This document shows positions 30,850 through 43,269 of a stretch of 64,000 nt of DNA, in pieces. This DNA comes from Rhizophagus irregularis. Taxonomy: Eukaryota; Glomeromycota; Glomeromycetes; Glomerales; Glomeraceae. How positions within the stretch are numbered: the first letter of the stretch is position 1; each line of letters starts with the position of its first letter. Under the pieces are notes generated by a model. The model was not told the DNA's origin, did no database searches, and saw only the letters and a list, made by a program, of their open reading frames with translations. The stretch covers positions 1,906,001 to 1,970,000 of the forward strand of contig NC_089451.1 of the NCBI RefSeq assembly GCF_026210795.1. Direction: 5' to 3'. The position numbers were made by a program, and so were the translations under genes.

Positions 30850-33043
30850 ATCACTAGTTTTTCTTTAAAGGCTAAAGTTATTTTTTTTTCATTGGTAGAA
30901 TCAATTGTTGCACATAGAATTTTTTAATCACACGTGATCTCACGGTGATTTCCTGCATCGCCGCAAGAGTGCAGGATATTTCGGATATTATATTAATTAC
31001 GAGAACGTAAAAACTTCTTGGTTATTGTGTTTTAGGAAGAGTGTGAGATCTCTTTCTTTAAAAATAGGACCATGAGAAATCAATTTCTAAAAAGGGCGCA
31101 AACGCCGACACCTGTTTTACCGACACCGACATAAAATTTTATGACTTGCCATTTCATCGATCGTTTCCCGAGATCATCACCATTTTGCCGATTATGAAAT
31201 TTCATAATTTAAGTATTTATATTTTGTATTCTGATCACTAAAAAATGAAAAAGGTTTTCACCGAATGAGTAATAATTATTTATCATGTGAAATCAGATTC
31301 TTGGAATTATCAAAAAATTGGATATTGTTTTTTTACTTAAAGTAATTTGAAATTAGACGCAGTAAGGAGCGAGGCGCAGCTAAACAATTAAATGATTTTC
31401 AGTGGTCGATTAAATTGGGTGTTTGTAAATCGTACCGTAAATCGTACCTTAAGTCCGTACCCACAAAATAATCAGCATACAAGCGTTAAAATCCCGTCAA
31501 TCGCGTTAATCTTGAATAAAAAAAAAAATTTCCTTTTTAGCTTTTATCATTCCCCTTTTTTCTATAAATAATAATAATTTATTTCTATGATTTTACAAAT
31601 TACGTTTGATATAATTTAATAAAATGGATCATAAGTATTAGAAATTGAACAAAAATAGTAAAGAATTTTAAAAAATTTTAAATTTTCAAACCACGCGATA
31701 TCGTGAAAATTCATTGACTCCTAGCATTTTACCTGGGCCAAAGGAGGTCAGCCTACATAATATTATATACAACATTTTTTTTTAACAGAACAACCAAGAG
31801 ACTGAATTCTATTATTAAAAAAAAAAATTTTTTAAATATAAAAAATAAATTTGAAATTGATCTTCTACTATATAAAATCTTTTTTTAAGGGATTCATAAA
31901 TTATACTTTCTATAAATCCTAACTTTATTAAGGTATACAATAGCAAATAGTAAATCTTTCATGATAAATAACTAAAATGGTTACGGAATTATTATTATGG
32001 AAATCCCGAATATATCATGAGATTATAAACTTCCTAATAGAATAACGGTTATTCCCTCTTATCCTTCCTATCCTATTTCTTATTCTTATATCCTATTTAA
32101 TGAATTCAATAAGTAAGGTTCATATAATAATGTGATGAAGAAGTGAAGAACATGTAATTGTGATTGAAAATACTCGTGTTATTTTGATTATCCTTTTGTT
32201 AGACATTTTATTCTTATATCGTTTTATAAAAAATTGTGAATTGTACAAATCAATTATTTTAATTAAATTTGCGAGAATGTTTCACATTAAATGAGGAGAA
32301 TGATTTATTAAAGTTGGTTTGAAAGAATTCCATATAATTATAACTTGGTAACATGTTACCCGAATCTTTAGAACAACGAAGCCATTATCATGGGTTTGAT
32401 GCTGTTAATTGTTATATTAGAAACGAAATGAAGTTGAAATTGGAACGGGAACAAATAAATTATAATAATAATTTTAATAATTTTCGAATGATGATATAAT
32501 TTACAATAATATCTTTATATTTGAAAATGTGAAGTATAAGAAATATGAAATAATTAATATTAAAGATGTGAGAAAGAAAATTTATAAAATAATACAGTAT
32601 AATCCTTTAATAACATCAAAAATATGTGTAAGAATGATGATAACGAAATCTTTCAGTGTTTTAAACAATCAATAAAATTATTTATTTTTTTTTAAACATT
32701 TTTTAAATAATAATATTTTTACTTTTAAAAAAAAGTTATCTTTTTTCTTTTCATAAAAAAAAATCTAGAAAAATTTTTCTTTCAGTATTTTATTCAATTT
32801 CAAATTTTTTCGTTTAAATAATTTGAAAAATTTTTTTAAAAGTTTTGTCTCGCGTCCTTCTCAGAATATAAGATCTTTACTAATTTTGTCAAGTTTATCA
32901 GATTTAATTTGAATAAATATAGTATTTTAACATGAAATATAAATTCTTGTTTTATATAAAATTCGATTGGATTTTGTTTCTTAAAATTTTTCTCTCTTTT
33001 TTTTTAAAAAAAATAAAAAAAAAAACAATTAAAATATTGAAGT
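30850..33043. other. 2.2-kb intergenic region
   Basis: Mostly AT-rich. The stretch 31360-31500 is less AT-rich, with repeated 'aatcgtacc' phrases (31426-31450). A T-run/A-run tract (32997-33013) lies 31 bp before the next start codon. Confidence 0.4.
32353..32499 (+). CDS. Small open frame (48 codons)
   Basis: Starts MLPESLEQRSHYHGFDAVNC and ends NNFRMMI, with a charged helix (EMKLKLEREQ) in the middle. No homologue recognised; it could be a conserved small ORF or chance. Confidence 0.25.
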   Translation: MLPESLEQRSHYHGFDAVNCYIRNEMKLKLEREQINYNNNFNNFRMMI

Positions 33044-33859
33044 ATGGATGCTAACGTTTCTTTTAAAGATGAACTTTTTTTTATGGAAGATCTAAAAGAT
33101 CTGAAAAATCATTATAATCATTATAATCAGGAAAAAATTACTCAAATCCCTCAAATTAATCAAATTAATAATATCAATCAAACCACTCAAACTATTCAAA
33201 CAGAATTTTATGAAAAAGAACAAGATAAATCTGAATCAATAAATTCATTAAAAGCTCGTATTGAAGAATTAGAAATTGAATCTATTATAAAAAATTTAGA
33301 TTATAAAAAACTTCGAGAAGAATTTAATGAATTTAAAAGTGAAATAATGTCAATTCTTGATACTTTAAATAAAAAACATCCATCGTTTAATTTACCTCCA
33401 CCATCACCATCATCATCATTATCATTACCATCAACATCATTATTACCTTCATCATTACCATTTTCTTCATTACCATCATATCTACCATCATCATCATCAT
33501 CATCTCGCTATGATCGTTATTTTGCCAATCAACCTATTAATTTGTTTCCAAATTTTAGTGAAGATTTTGATGATAAAGAATCATTTTCTTGTAGTCCAAT
33601 TTCTTGTAGTCGTTCAAGCTATTCATTCGATGATGATGATGTAGTAGATGATGATACAATGATGAGGGTATCTTTCTCCATTGATGATCTTGAAAAAGAA
33701 ATTAATAAAGCCAGAATATGGTCATCATTTAATCAACAACAAGTACAAGAAGAACAACAAGAAGAACAAGAAGAAGAACAAGAACAACAACGAAAACAGC
33801 GACAACAACAGTACAGTAAAGGTAAAAACCGATATGATCCAATACTCAATTTTTTGTAA
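33044..33859 (+). CDS. Coiled-coil protein, paralogue of the polyQ gene at 25880
   Basis: Single exon, 271 residues. Polar head with Ile/Gln/Asn repeats (QIPQINQINNINQTTQTIQ), then a coiled coil containing SLKARIEELEIESIIK, which aligns with LKARVEELETDSLIKK in the gene 6 kb upstream. A Ser/Pro stretch encoded by TCA/CCA repeats follows (33395-33510), then a Ser/Asp-rich segment (FDDDDVVDDD) and a Gln/Glu tail (33737-33810). Gene layout (head, coiled coil, low-complexity tail) and upstream T/A tract are shared with the paralogue. This pair and the genes between them suggest an old local duplication. Function unknown. Confidence 0.75.
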   Translation: MDANVSFKDELFFMEDLKDLKNHYNHYNQEKITQIPQINQINNINQTTQTIQTEFYEKEQDKSESINSLKARIEELEIESIIKNLDYKKLREEFNEFKSEIMSILDTLNKKHPSFNLPPPSPSSSLSLPSTSLLPSSLPFSSLPSYLPSSSSSSRYDRYFANQPINLFPNFSEDFDDKESFSCSPISCSRSSYSFDDDDVVDDDTMMRVSFSIDDLEKEINKARIWSSFNQQQVQEEQQEEQEEEQEQQRKQRQQQYSKGKNRYDPILNFL

Positions 33860-34959
33860 GATCGTACATAGAGAATTCATTCATTTAATTCATGTGAAAC
33901 TTTTTTTTCAAAAAAATTATATTTTACTAGAAATTTATAAAAAAGATTTTCAATAATATTCCTTCTACTTAGACAAATAAAAGTTGTAATTCCTAGCATA
34001 TACTCATATACTGTAATATTATTCAAATTTGTTTACAATAATTTCTTTCCTTTGATTAGTCATTAAAAGATTATGAATAAAATAATAATAGATTACTTTA
34101 CTTACCTTAAACCAAATTTACTACCTACAAAGTAAAAACCTAAAATTTTACCTGTAACGAGAAATAGCATATACTGTACAGATATTGCATTCCTTACAAT
34201 TTTAAGCCTTATTCATTTCCGGTCGGTTGATATAGTTAACTAAAAAAGAAAATTTGAAGTTTATTAATCATATTGATTCATAATATTTAGAAATTGAACA
34301 AATTGAACCACTTTTTTAAAAAAAAAATCCAATACATTGTTGTCATAATCGTCCAATCAAATATAGATTCGCTGAATTTTTTAATATACAATTTTTAATA
34401 ATATTTTAATAATTTAAACTTAGTTGTAAAAGTTTATGAAAACCAACATGAAATATATTGACAAGTATTTCTTTTGTAAAAAAAAAAAAATTCCAATATT
34501 CCCCAATTATTTTTTTCCAGGTAAAATATATTGACAAAATATGATTTCAGAATTTTTTTTATCAAAAAAATTTTAATAACTGCGATATACTGTACATAAT
34601 AAAATACTGTCAAGTGAAGAAAGAGTCATATATCATATATTTATATTTAGCAAATAAATATTGTTGAAATAAACAAATTTTATTAAACATTTTTTCTAAA
34701 GAGTTTTTTTATACCAGAAAAAACGTCTTTACATATTAAAAATTACATCAATTACATCACTGAAAAAAAAAATTATTTTGTCTTCTTTTTTTTTTCTAAA
34801 AAAAAAAAGAATAGTGAATTACCGCGAACACTCAATTCTAACGTTCAAATTATAAATAATATATAAGTATAATAATAATAATAATTAAAAAAAAATTAAC
34901 TAAAAATAATAAATAAAGAAATAAGATTGATCAAAATCTTATTAATTAAATTAAATCTT
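33860..34959. other. Convergent intergenic region
   Basis: Lies between two convergent genes. It has A/T runs and a partly repeated phrase 'aatatattgacaa' (34452, 34527). No gene. Confidence 0.4.
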
Positions 34960-35856
34960 TTAATTTAAAACGAAAGAGGAAGCCAAAAGAGAACCAAGCA
35001 TTATTAAATTAATTTCATTTTGATTCGCAGCAGATGTTTGGGATACTTGATATGTGAATTTGGCTGGGTCAATCTTTGATGGATCAGGTACTTTACCATC
35101 CAAAAATTGGAATCCACATTTAAGGAAGAAGTAAACTTTTCCAATGAACAATTCATTTTCACCAATGTGGAAAGAAGCATCAAGCAAAGCTAATGCCACA
35201 GGATTTTTCTTCAAGAAATTAGCGACAATATTGAGAATAGCTTTGTTGCATGGAGTACAAATAGCTTTAGGTTCAGCGACGAGAAGTTTATCAACGATAC
35301 CTCCAAGTAATCTGAAATCTTTAGGAGGATCAGGCAATGAGAGTACATTAGTGACCGTTTCAACCACACAATATTCGTCTTTTTTGTCTTTGAGGCACAT
35401 AACATCTCTAACAGGAGAATAGAATGTCAAAGCTCCCAATGCCAATTGTATGAGTGGATTAGCAAGATCGGCCGCACAACCTTGAGTAACAGCTTCAAGA
35501 GCACCTTTTACACCTTCATCAGAGCATTTAGGAAGAGCACAAGTAGCATCAAAAATTGGTAATAATTTTGCTGCATTATGAATAGGATCCTTTAAAATGC
35601 TTGGGAGAAAATCTGGATCAGTAAGAGCTGGTAATAATGCTGCAACAGGTACACATTGGAAAAATTCAGGGTTTGCGACAACGCTGAATAAAGCTGCTTG
35701 ACATTGTGGTGATAATTCACCAATTAATTCAATTGGGTTAGAAGTGGGAATTTGAGGAGGTAAAGATGGGGCGGTAATATTAGGCAATTGGTTGGCCAAT
35801 CCCAAGCCCGCAGCAGCAACGAGGAAGAGAGGGGTAAAAAGAGAAGTAAGTCTCAT
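34960..35856 (-). CDS. Secreted GPI-type cysteine-containing surface protein
   Basis: Single exon, 298 residues. Hydrophobic signal peptide (MRLTSLFTPLFLVAAAGLGLA) with likely cleavage before NQLPN. A Pro-rich linker leads to an all-helical-looking region with ten cysteines (QCQAALF, FFQCVPVAALLP, ATCALPKC, AICTPCNKA, FLKCGF). The end has small residues (SQTSAANQ) and a final hydrophobic segment (LIMLGSLLASSFVLN), the layout of a GPI-attachment signal. From memory it resembles fungal cell-surface proteins of unknown function (DUF7729-like), unverified. Likely at the plasma membrane or wall. A T-run/A-run tract lies 31 bp upstream of the start codon. Less AT-rich than neighbours, consistent with good expression. 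Confidence 0.8.
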   Translation of the reverse strand: MRLTSLFTPLFLVAAAGLGLANQLPNITAPSLPPQIPTSNPIELIGELSPQCQAALFSVVANPEFFQCVPVAALLPALTDPDFLPSILKDPIHNAAKLLPIFDATCALPKCSDEGVKGALEAVTQGCAADLANPLIQLALGALTFYSPVRDVMCLKDKKDEYCVVETVTNVLSLPDPPKDFRLLGGIVDKLLVAEPKAICTPCNKAILNIVANFLKKNPVALALLDASFHIGENELFIGKVYFFLKCGFQFLDGKVPDPSKIDPAKFTYQVSQTSAANQNEINLIMLGSLLASSFVLN

Positions 35857-35908
35857 TATTGATTATTAAAAATGTCGTTATAATAAATTTTTTTTTAAAA
35901 AAAAAAGG

Positions 35909-37972
35909 GCGGAGGAGTTTGCTGCTAACGGAGCTTATTGGGATATTATTAAATTATAAAATAATTTTTTTTTTCTATTTCGTAATGAATTTTCTTCCAA
36001 GGAAATTTTCCTGTGTTTATATAGCCTTTAAAAAAAAAATTCGATTATTAGAAAAGACCAAGTGTATAAGCCAATATAGAAGGTTCGACAGAAAATCATG
36101 AAAGAAAAACATTTCTTTCAACATGAAATTAAAAGATCACATGTCAATTAAGATAGTAGTATAAAATTAAGTAAAGATTTTAATTAGATATGTTTATGAT
36201 ATTAAGCTTAATTTGTATAAAACTAGTTCATTTTAAAAAGAAGATTGCGGAGAAAAGCCGGGTAAGAAGAGGATAAAAAGCCATGTCTGCGTGAAATTAA
36301 TTTACTAATCTGTAGATCTCAAAAAGGGGAGGAATATTTAAAACTTAACATGCGGTGATTAACGAAGTACCTGTACTGATCCTACGATCCAATCAATTAA
36401 GATCATCTGAGATCGAAAAAAAAGTTTCTTTTTGTTAGATTTATTTATTTTGATTATTAAAGTATTTCTTTCTTTTTTTTTAGAAAGAGAAGAGAAAATA
36501 GAGTTGATTTTCTTTATATGATTTCTTTATAAAGTTCTTATAAGAAAAATAAAAATGCAAATATAAATAGTATAAATTGTACTAAAAATAAGCGTTCGTA
36601 ATCCCGAAATATATAATACCAACAATTAACATTCCAATACATTATCCTGATATTATTATACATTATAATTTTTAAAAATCGGGAAAAACGATAGGATTAT
36701 AAATAGACGAAATAATTATTTTATTATTGGATAATATTAGAAGTTTATTATAAAAAATTACATGAACAGTCATGCATAAAATGGTTTTTGGATTGTAAGT
36801 ATATGAAATGTGATTGAAATTTTTCGCTTACATACCAGTATTTTGATTCATTCTTTTTTTTTGAAGCATGATATTACATATTTCTTTTTTTTGAAGCATT
36901 ATAGTACATATTTTTAATATGATATGACGTTTTAGGGGTTCACCAGAATCATTTAAAGGGTTATTCGTAAATCGGTTTCTCGAAATCATCTCCCGAATTT
37001 TATTTTTTGAGGATCAAATTATTAAATTAGTATCATGGTCACAAAAAATTAATATTCTTTATTACCTAATTTTAATAATAAGAGATAATAAGAGTATTTA
37101 TTTATCCATATTATAATTATTATATTTAGTGCACACATGAAACTTTTACTAAGTATTAAATATTTTATATAAAATGGTTTATTATATTATAAAATAATAT
37201 TGAGTAAAAAAAAACACAAAAAAAGAACAATCAATAAATAAAATAATATTAAAATTTATTACTTGTCGTTGAAGTAACCCTGTTGCTGAAATTGATCAGT
37301 GAAACTGTGACTATCGGATAAAGTTGATTTTCAAATGAAACGATTTTCAGTGAAATAAATGCGTCTCAATATTTTCAATATTTTTTGATACATTCTTTTC
37401 GAAATATAGTATAATATATTAATATTAGAAAATTAATTGTTCATTCTAAATAAATTATTCTCATTTAAACCCTTTTTCCCATATTTGTATATACCCCGCT
37501 CCCAATTACCCGGATATAAAACACTCAAAACTGTTAAACCTTTATAACCTTTACTATACCGAATTTTTATATACTTTTTATATAATAAAGAAAAGTTCCA
37601 GTATTTTATAAAACAATAATTTTTGTTATTGTTCAGTCGATTGGGAATATGCAGGATTTTAATGGGCAATTCTGTGATAAATCAGACATCCAATATTGAA
37701 ATAATTCCTCAGTATTAGTAAGTAGCATTACCTCCTCGCAGTATTCCTAATGACCGTCAATTGTTGGATGGGAGGATATCGGTCTTCGACTAATATCTCT
37801 ATTCCCTCATCCAATAATTATTTATTTTTAAAGTAAAACTTACCGAATTTTAAAATGGTTACACTAATCATTACTAAATTTTTATCACATGATACTTGTT
37901 ACTTGTTATATACGCGAGCATATTTTAATGTCAATTTGTCATACTAATTTTTAATAGACTAGGCCGTTGTAA
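35909..37972. other. 2-kb intergenic region
   Basis: No supported gene. An open frame at 37433-37669 (minus) is Ile/Lys/Asn/Tyr-rich noise. A 'tttttttgaagcat' phrase is repeated at 36850 and 36886. Confidence 0.4.
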
Positions 37973-38104
37973 GTCCGGAGCGAAAAACTAAAATTTGCGA
38001 TTTCATTGGGTGACGATCACGTGGCGGACAGAGAAATTCACGTGATCGTTTTTTTTTTTTTCATAGTGCGTAGACATATATTGTCCTTCGCTTCGCTCCG
38101 GACA
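37973..38104. mobile_element. Small MITE (~130 bp)
   Basis: Left end GTCCGGAGCGAA matches the complement of right end TTCGCTCCGGAC. The interior has paired CACGTGATCG / CGATCACGTG-like palindromes (38014-38023 and 38039-38048). The GC-rich patch stands out in AT-rich DNA. Confidence 0.5.
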
Positions 38105-38175
38105 ATAAAAAGTATGTAAGTTACTTGATTATAATAAATTTTAATTATGGAGAATTCATTATCTACTATAGTGAA

Positions 38176-38561
38176 TTCCCTAATTTTTAATCCCCAGCCC
38201 GTGGATTCACCAATGCCAAATACATTTGGATACAAGAGGAGAATCTTATGAAATATATTCATAATAAAATCTCACTGACATATTTAGTAGTTTTTAATCC
38301 CCAGTCCCGTGGATTCACTATAGTTGGGGGTGAACTGTATCCGAAAATGAATCAACGCCAAAATAATACAAGAGAATCTTATGAAATATATATATTTTTT
38401 ATTCATAATAAAATCTCTAGTTTTTAATCCCAGTCCGTGGGATTCACTATAGTTGGGGTGAACTGTATCCGAAAATGAATCAACGCCAAAATAATACAAG
38501 AGAATCTTTTGAAATATATATATATGTTTTTACTTTTTTTATTATTCATAATAAAATCTCA
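38176..38561. repeat. Three tandem ~115-145-bp units
   Basis: Each unit begins TTTTTAATCCCCAGYCCGTG and ends with 'attcataataaaatctc'. Units start near 38187, 38293 and 38419. Units 2 and 3 share GGATTCACTATAGTTGGGG, which unit 1 lacks. Differences between copies are small insertions and deletions, so amplification is fairly recent. Confidence 0.75.
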
Positions 38562-38937
38562 TATTTTTTGATAAAAATAAAAATCTTTTTTTTTTTTAAT
38601 TAATAAAATCTTTTACGGTAATACTATCTGCTATAAATAAAATAAAATAATACAAAGTATAATTTTTAACCCAATATTCATATAAAAAAAAATATCTACA
38701 TAATATTTGAGAGATAAAATTTACAATGTATATATACATATATATGTTAATAAAATGCGATGATATGTAATTTCTTTCATAAAAAAAAAATATAAATAAT
38801 ATATATATATACATATACATATATATATATAGAAACAAAGGAAAGTGAAAAACAAAAATCTATTTAACTAAATTCATAGAAAAAGATATGCTTTATTTTA
38901 ACATAACTTTTTTTTTTATCCAACCTTTTCTTTTCAT

Positions 38938-39687
38938 TTAAATTGGAATCAAAAAACTATTACTATCTACGGTATCATATGATTCTTGCTTAAATGGATG
39001 ATAATTACTACTGTCATGATATATACTTTGTTGTTGTGGATGTAAATAATAAGGTGGACAAATTGTATGTGGAATATATGGACTATACATATTACTGTTA
39101 TAATTATTATTACATGACATAGAAATTGGATCAATCTTTGGTATTAAATTATTACTCATAGGATCATTGAAATAATTACTTGAAATTATTGGATGATGAT
39201 TATGATGATGATTATCACCTAAAGATGAAGATTTAACATTATGTTTTCTATTTGCTTTTCTCCTTGAAAATTCACCAAAATGTTTCTTATTTAATTCTTC
39301 AACTTGAGATGCAAGTTTAGTATATGCATCTTTGACATTCTTTGGTTCTTCCCTCCACTTCTTAGCAATAGCACCTGATATTTCCGTCATAGAATAATGA
39401 ATATTTTGTCGGTGTAATTCCAAAACTACTACTGTACGATATATTAAAAATTTATTCGGAGATTTTCTTGCGGAACCTTCGTGTTTGGATAATTTTCTCA
39501 CTAAAGTTTTTTCAAATATTTCACTAGCCGTAATCATAGGCGGAAAAGGTAAATGTATATCAGGAATATCAAGAGGTTGTCGTTTTTTAGGTTGAACTAG
39601 AGATTTCTCGGCAAGTTTTCCATCACATCCTTCCAAAACTATTTGAAATTTTTCTGATTCTACCTCGGAATTAATGGTGGGTGCCAT
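38938..39687 (-). CDS. MATA-HMG box transcription factor
   Basis: Single exon, 249 residues. The HMG box lies at about 74-137: RKSPNKFLIYRTVVVLELH, MTEISGAIAKKWREEP, VKDAYTKLASQVEELNKKH, with the Pro-Asn-x-Phe start and Trp at the end of helix 2 expected for the MATA-HMG subfamily. A basic tail after the box (FSRRKANRKHN) may be a nuclear signal. The C-terminal third is His/Asn/Tyr/Pro-rich and probably disordered (activation-like). Such genes are numerous in Rhizophagus and are not by themselves a mating-type locus. The start codon sits directly behind a T-run/A-run tract. Confidence 0.85.
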   Translation of the reverse strand: MAPTINSEVESEKFQIVLEGCDGKLAEKSLVQPKKRQPLDIPDIHLPFPPMITASEIFEKTLVRKLSKHEGSARKSPNKFLIYRTVVVLELHRQNIHYSMTEISGAIAKKWREEPKNVKDAYTKLASQVEELNKKHFGEFSRRKANRKHNVKSSSLGDNHHHNHHPIISSNYFNDPMSNNLIPKIDPISMSCNNNYNSNMYSPYIPHTICPPYYLHPQQQSIYHDSSNYHPFKQESYDTVDSNSFLIPI

Positions 39688-39708
39688 TATTTTTTTTTTA
39701 AAAAAAAA

Positions 39709-42660
39709 GAAAGAAAAAAGATGACGTTAGAAAGAAAAAAAAACTTGTACAAAATATGTTGTTTTTATAAGTGTATATAACCTATATAATATATATATAT
39801 TTATTAATATTATTTTTTTATCTCTCTCTCTTTTTTATATATATATATATATATTTATTTATTTATTTTATTATTTATTTTAACTTTAATTTTTTGACGT
39901 TTTTATATTCATGTATTATTTTTTCTTTTGCTTCTTTGTTTTTTTTTTAAAAAAAAAATAATAATAATAATAATAAATAAATTAAATAAATAAAAATAAA
40001 AATGGATAATATCCTTTTAGAACTCTAATATGGTTCAAAAAACAAAAAGAAAAAAAGAAAAAAAAAGGATACTTGTATACTTGTATTTATACCCATCGCG
40101 TTATCAGTTCATAACGAAAAAAAAAGTATTAAAAATTAAAAAGATCGGCGAGATCTATATAAGGTAAAATTGCAAAGCCAAAAGGGTTGGCAATATAAAA
40201 GGAAACTGAGTGACAAAAACAATCAATGCATATATATAAAAATAAATATGCAACATAAAGAATGTCTGAAGATCTTATAAATAATAAAAGATGTTTGATT
40301 ACGAACGAACGCCTTCTATTATTAGCACATTTTCAACCATTCGGAATATTCTGTGATTCATCCGTTATCACTATCATCAACATCTTGAAACATAAAAGAA
40401 GAAGAAGAAGGAAAAAAAAAGAATAAAAACAAAATAAATAAATAAATAAAATATAAATAATAAATAAAAAAAATAAAAATTAAAAAAAAAAAATATTCCA
40501 AAATCCAGACAAAAAGTAAAAAAAAAACGCGATATAATTAATGATCAACTTGTACTAAAATCACATTCTATAGTCGGAGAAACATAGAAATTCATTCCGA
40601 GTCCTTTGAAACACAAAAATGTTGTACCATTAATTAATCACACATGACCCCCTTTCAATGGAGTTCTAATTCCGTTTGAGATTTTAATGTAAACACTGAT
40701 GGTGACTCATAATATTAAAGATAAGGTTATATAATATTTTGGAAATTTCGCTTTTTATTAATTCCATATTTTTCTTTTAAATATTTAAATTAAGTAAAGT
40801 TTTTTTTTTTAAACAGGTTTTAAACCATTCAAACTGATTGTTTTAGAAGTACATTGAGGGACGAGAATCCAGATTATTGGTCCCTAATTCTCGGTAAAAC
40901 GATGGATAATTTTTGTTTTATTGGATATAATTTTTTATTATAATGGATATAAATAAATAAATAATGTACGGTATATATTTCTTCCCGCTATCTAATAAAA
41001 TATATACACGTAAAACTCGTTTACTTCTGGATAAAACTATAATTGGAAATACTTGAATGAGTGCAGATCATCATAATCATTAACCTAATTAAGGGACAAA
41101 TGTACATTAGTAGTAAATTCCATAACGTGGAGCAATGGACATCTTTGTCCGAAATAAATTCTCACGACACATTCTCAAAAGTGTAATCAGGAGACAATGA
41201 AGCGAATCACTCTAATAACTTTAAAATCTCTTTATATATTCTCTAATATCGGTTTAGTTAGTTTTTATGATTACCAGGTACATATATTAATTGATTGATT
41301 ACTCCAATGTCTCTACTCTCACATAAATTGCATGTTACAATCATATGAAGATATGTGGTTGCACATTTCTAACGACCTTAAGGAATTCTGGAGAATTTTT
41401 TCCGATCTATTTTTTTTTTTCATTCAACATAAACAATTTAGGAAATGTTTGAATATGTTAACTTGTTTTGTTAGGATTAACAAAATAATGCTAATATGTA
41501 TGTATGATGTAGATCATTAAATTTCATCCTCTAAAAAATGGTTTTTTTTTCTACATTGAATCTTCCTATTAAAAAAAAAAAATTTTATTATTATTATTAT
41601 TATTATTTTTAAACATTTGAAAAAATTAACTTCAAAATAAACTTTAAAAGGAAAAAAATGTACAAAATCCGATTTATGCATGATAGTGTAATTGGCTTTT
41701 GAATTTACCGTCGTTCTAGATAATTTTAGCAAGTACTTAAATTCATATTCTTTTCCATATTTCTATATTTTCTAAATAGATTGTGATACTATTTGTAGTA
41801 TATATAGATATATATGTACATTATTTATATATATTTATATATATTATTTTTTTTTTTATTGTTACACCTTTTTTAAAAAATAGATTGTTATTTAATTAAA
41901 CTTTATCTGTCAATCTGTCTAGAATTTCGGTGAATTGTTTCCGCTGCCATAATTTTTTATTATATTAGATATATTTATATATTTTGTTTGTTTGTTAGCA
42001 TTGTACTTGAAATTATTATAATTTCACTAAATTAGTAAATCAAAAGAAAGTGTGTGACGGAGTGAATGTCCGCATTTGTAATGCGATTTGATTATCCATG
42101 ATCTCTTTTGATAGCGCGTTCTAAAAATTACTTATCTGCTACGCGTTGAAAGCCGTGATGTCTTTTTTTGAAATGTTGAAACAAGGATGTCAATATGACT
42201 CAGCGAGCTAGATTTATCATTTGAAGTTAAGTGTATGCCATCTATGCCATAAAGATACAATTCTTGAAAAAATTTGGATGAAAAGAAAGAAAAAATAATT
42301 ACAAATTGAAAAAAATTTGATTGTTTCAAAAAAAAAAACACATTTGAATCTGTATGATAAAAAAAGATCATTATGTAAGATTTTATGTACTTTACAGTAC
42401 TGTATATGAAGTATATATTATATATATTATACAGTATAAGTGATTATTATAATAATGTTAGTCTGCTATTTGATTGACTTTTATCTTTCGATTTTATCTG
42501 TTTGATTTTTTTTTTATTTGATTTTATCTTTGATGTGTTTATTTAATTATTACATTTGATTATTTACTCTTAATTTTATCTTGAATTTATCTTTAATTTG
42601 TCTTTAATTTTATCTTTAATTTTCTTTAATTTTCTGTTATATTTGATTTTATCTTTAATT
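39709..42660. other. 3-kb intergenic region
   Basis: Very AT-rich with microsatellite-like runs: TA repeats at 39785-39855, 'aataataat' at 39957-39990, AAATAAAT runs at 40430-40500. Open frames here are compositional noise. A T-run/A-run tract is at 39938-39958. Confidence 0.4.
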
Positions 42661-42900
42661 TTTATATTTGACTTGATTTCTAATTTTTATATTTGACTCC
42701 TAATCTTTATATTTGACTTCTAATTTTTACATTTGGCTCCTAATCTTTACATTTGACTCCTAATCTTTATATTTGACTCCTAATCTTTATATTTGACTTC
42801 TAATTTTTACATTTGGCTTCTAATCTTTATATTTGACTTCTAATTTTTACATTTGGCTCCTAATTTTTATATTTGACTTTTAATCTTTATATTTGATTTT
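42661..42900. repeat. 20-bp minisatellite, about 12 copies
   Basis: The unit is TAATCTTTATATTTGACTCC with variants (TTTTTAC, GGCTCC). Copies are exactly 20 bp apart from 42661 to 42900. A looser upstream stretch (42540-42660) with 'ttaattttatctt' looks like the precursor of the array. Confidence 0.9.
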
Positions 42901-43269
42901 AATTTATCTTTCAATATGGCTAAATTATCCTATAATTGGTGAAATAAACAATATTCTAACATGTTCATATATATATTTGCTTTTTTTTAAAAAAAAGATA
43001 TGATATCATATATCGTAATATCGTACAAATTACTCTCATGTTCATTTGCCTATTTTCTTATGGGTCAATTTTCTCAATTTCTTACGTTCTAAAGAAAAAA
43101 ATTGTAAAGTTTTAAGAATTCTTGTAAAAAAGATGGTATATACTATTATACAAATCTATACAAATCTATTTTAAACGTTAACAAACATCTTTAATAGTTT
43201 ATCTGTTTTTATATTGGTTGGTATTAATAAGAACCGATAATAGATGGTAATGAAGAATTGGTATTTTGG

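Noticed and set aside
37433-37669. Minus-strand 78-codon frame
   Set aside because: Residue mix is that expected of AT-rich DNA; no splice context or motif.
38938-39687. Calling the HMG gene a mating-type locus
   Set aside because: MATA-HMG genes are numerous in this lineage and no homeodomain pair or other mating-locus gene lies nearby.
41332-41732. Overlapping small frames on both strands
   Set aside because: Low-complexity AT-rich translation, no conserved-looking segment.
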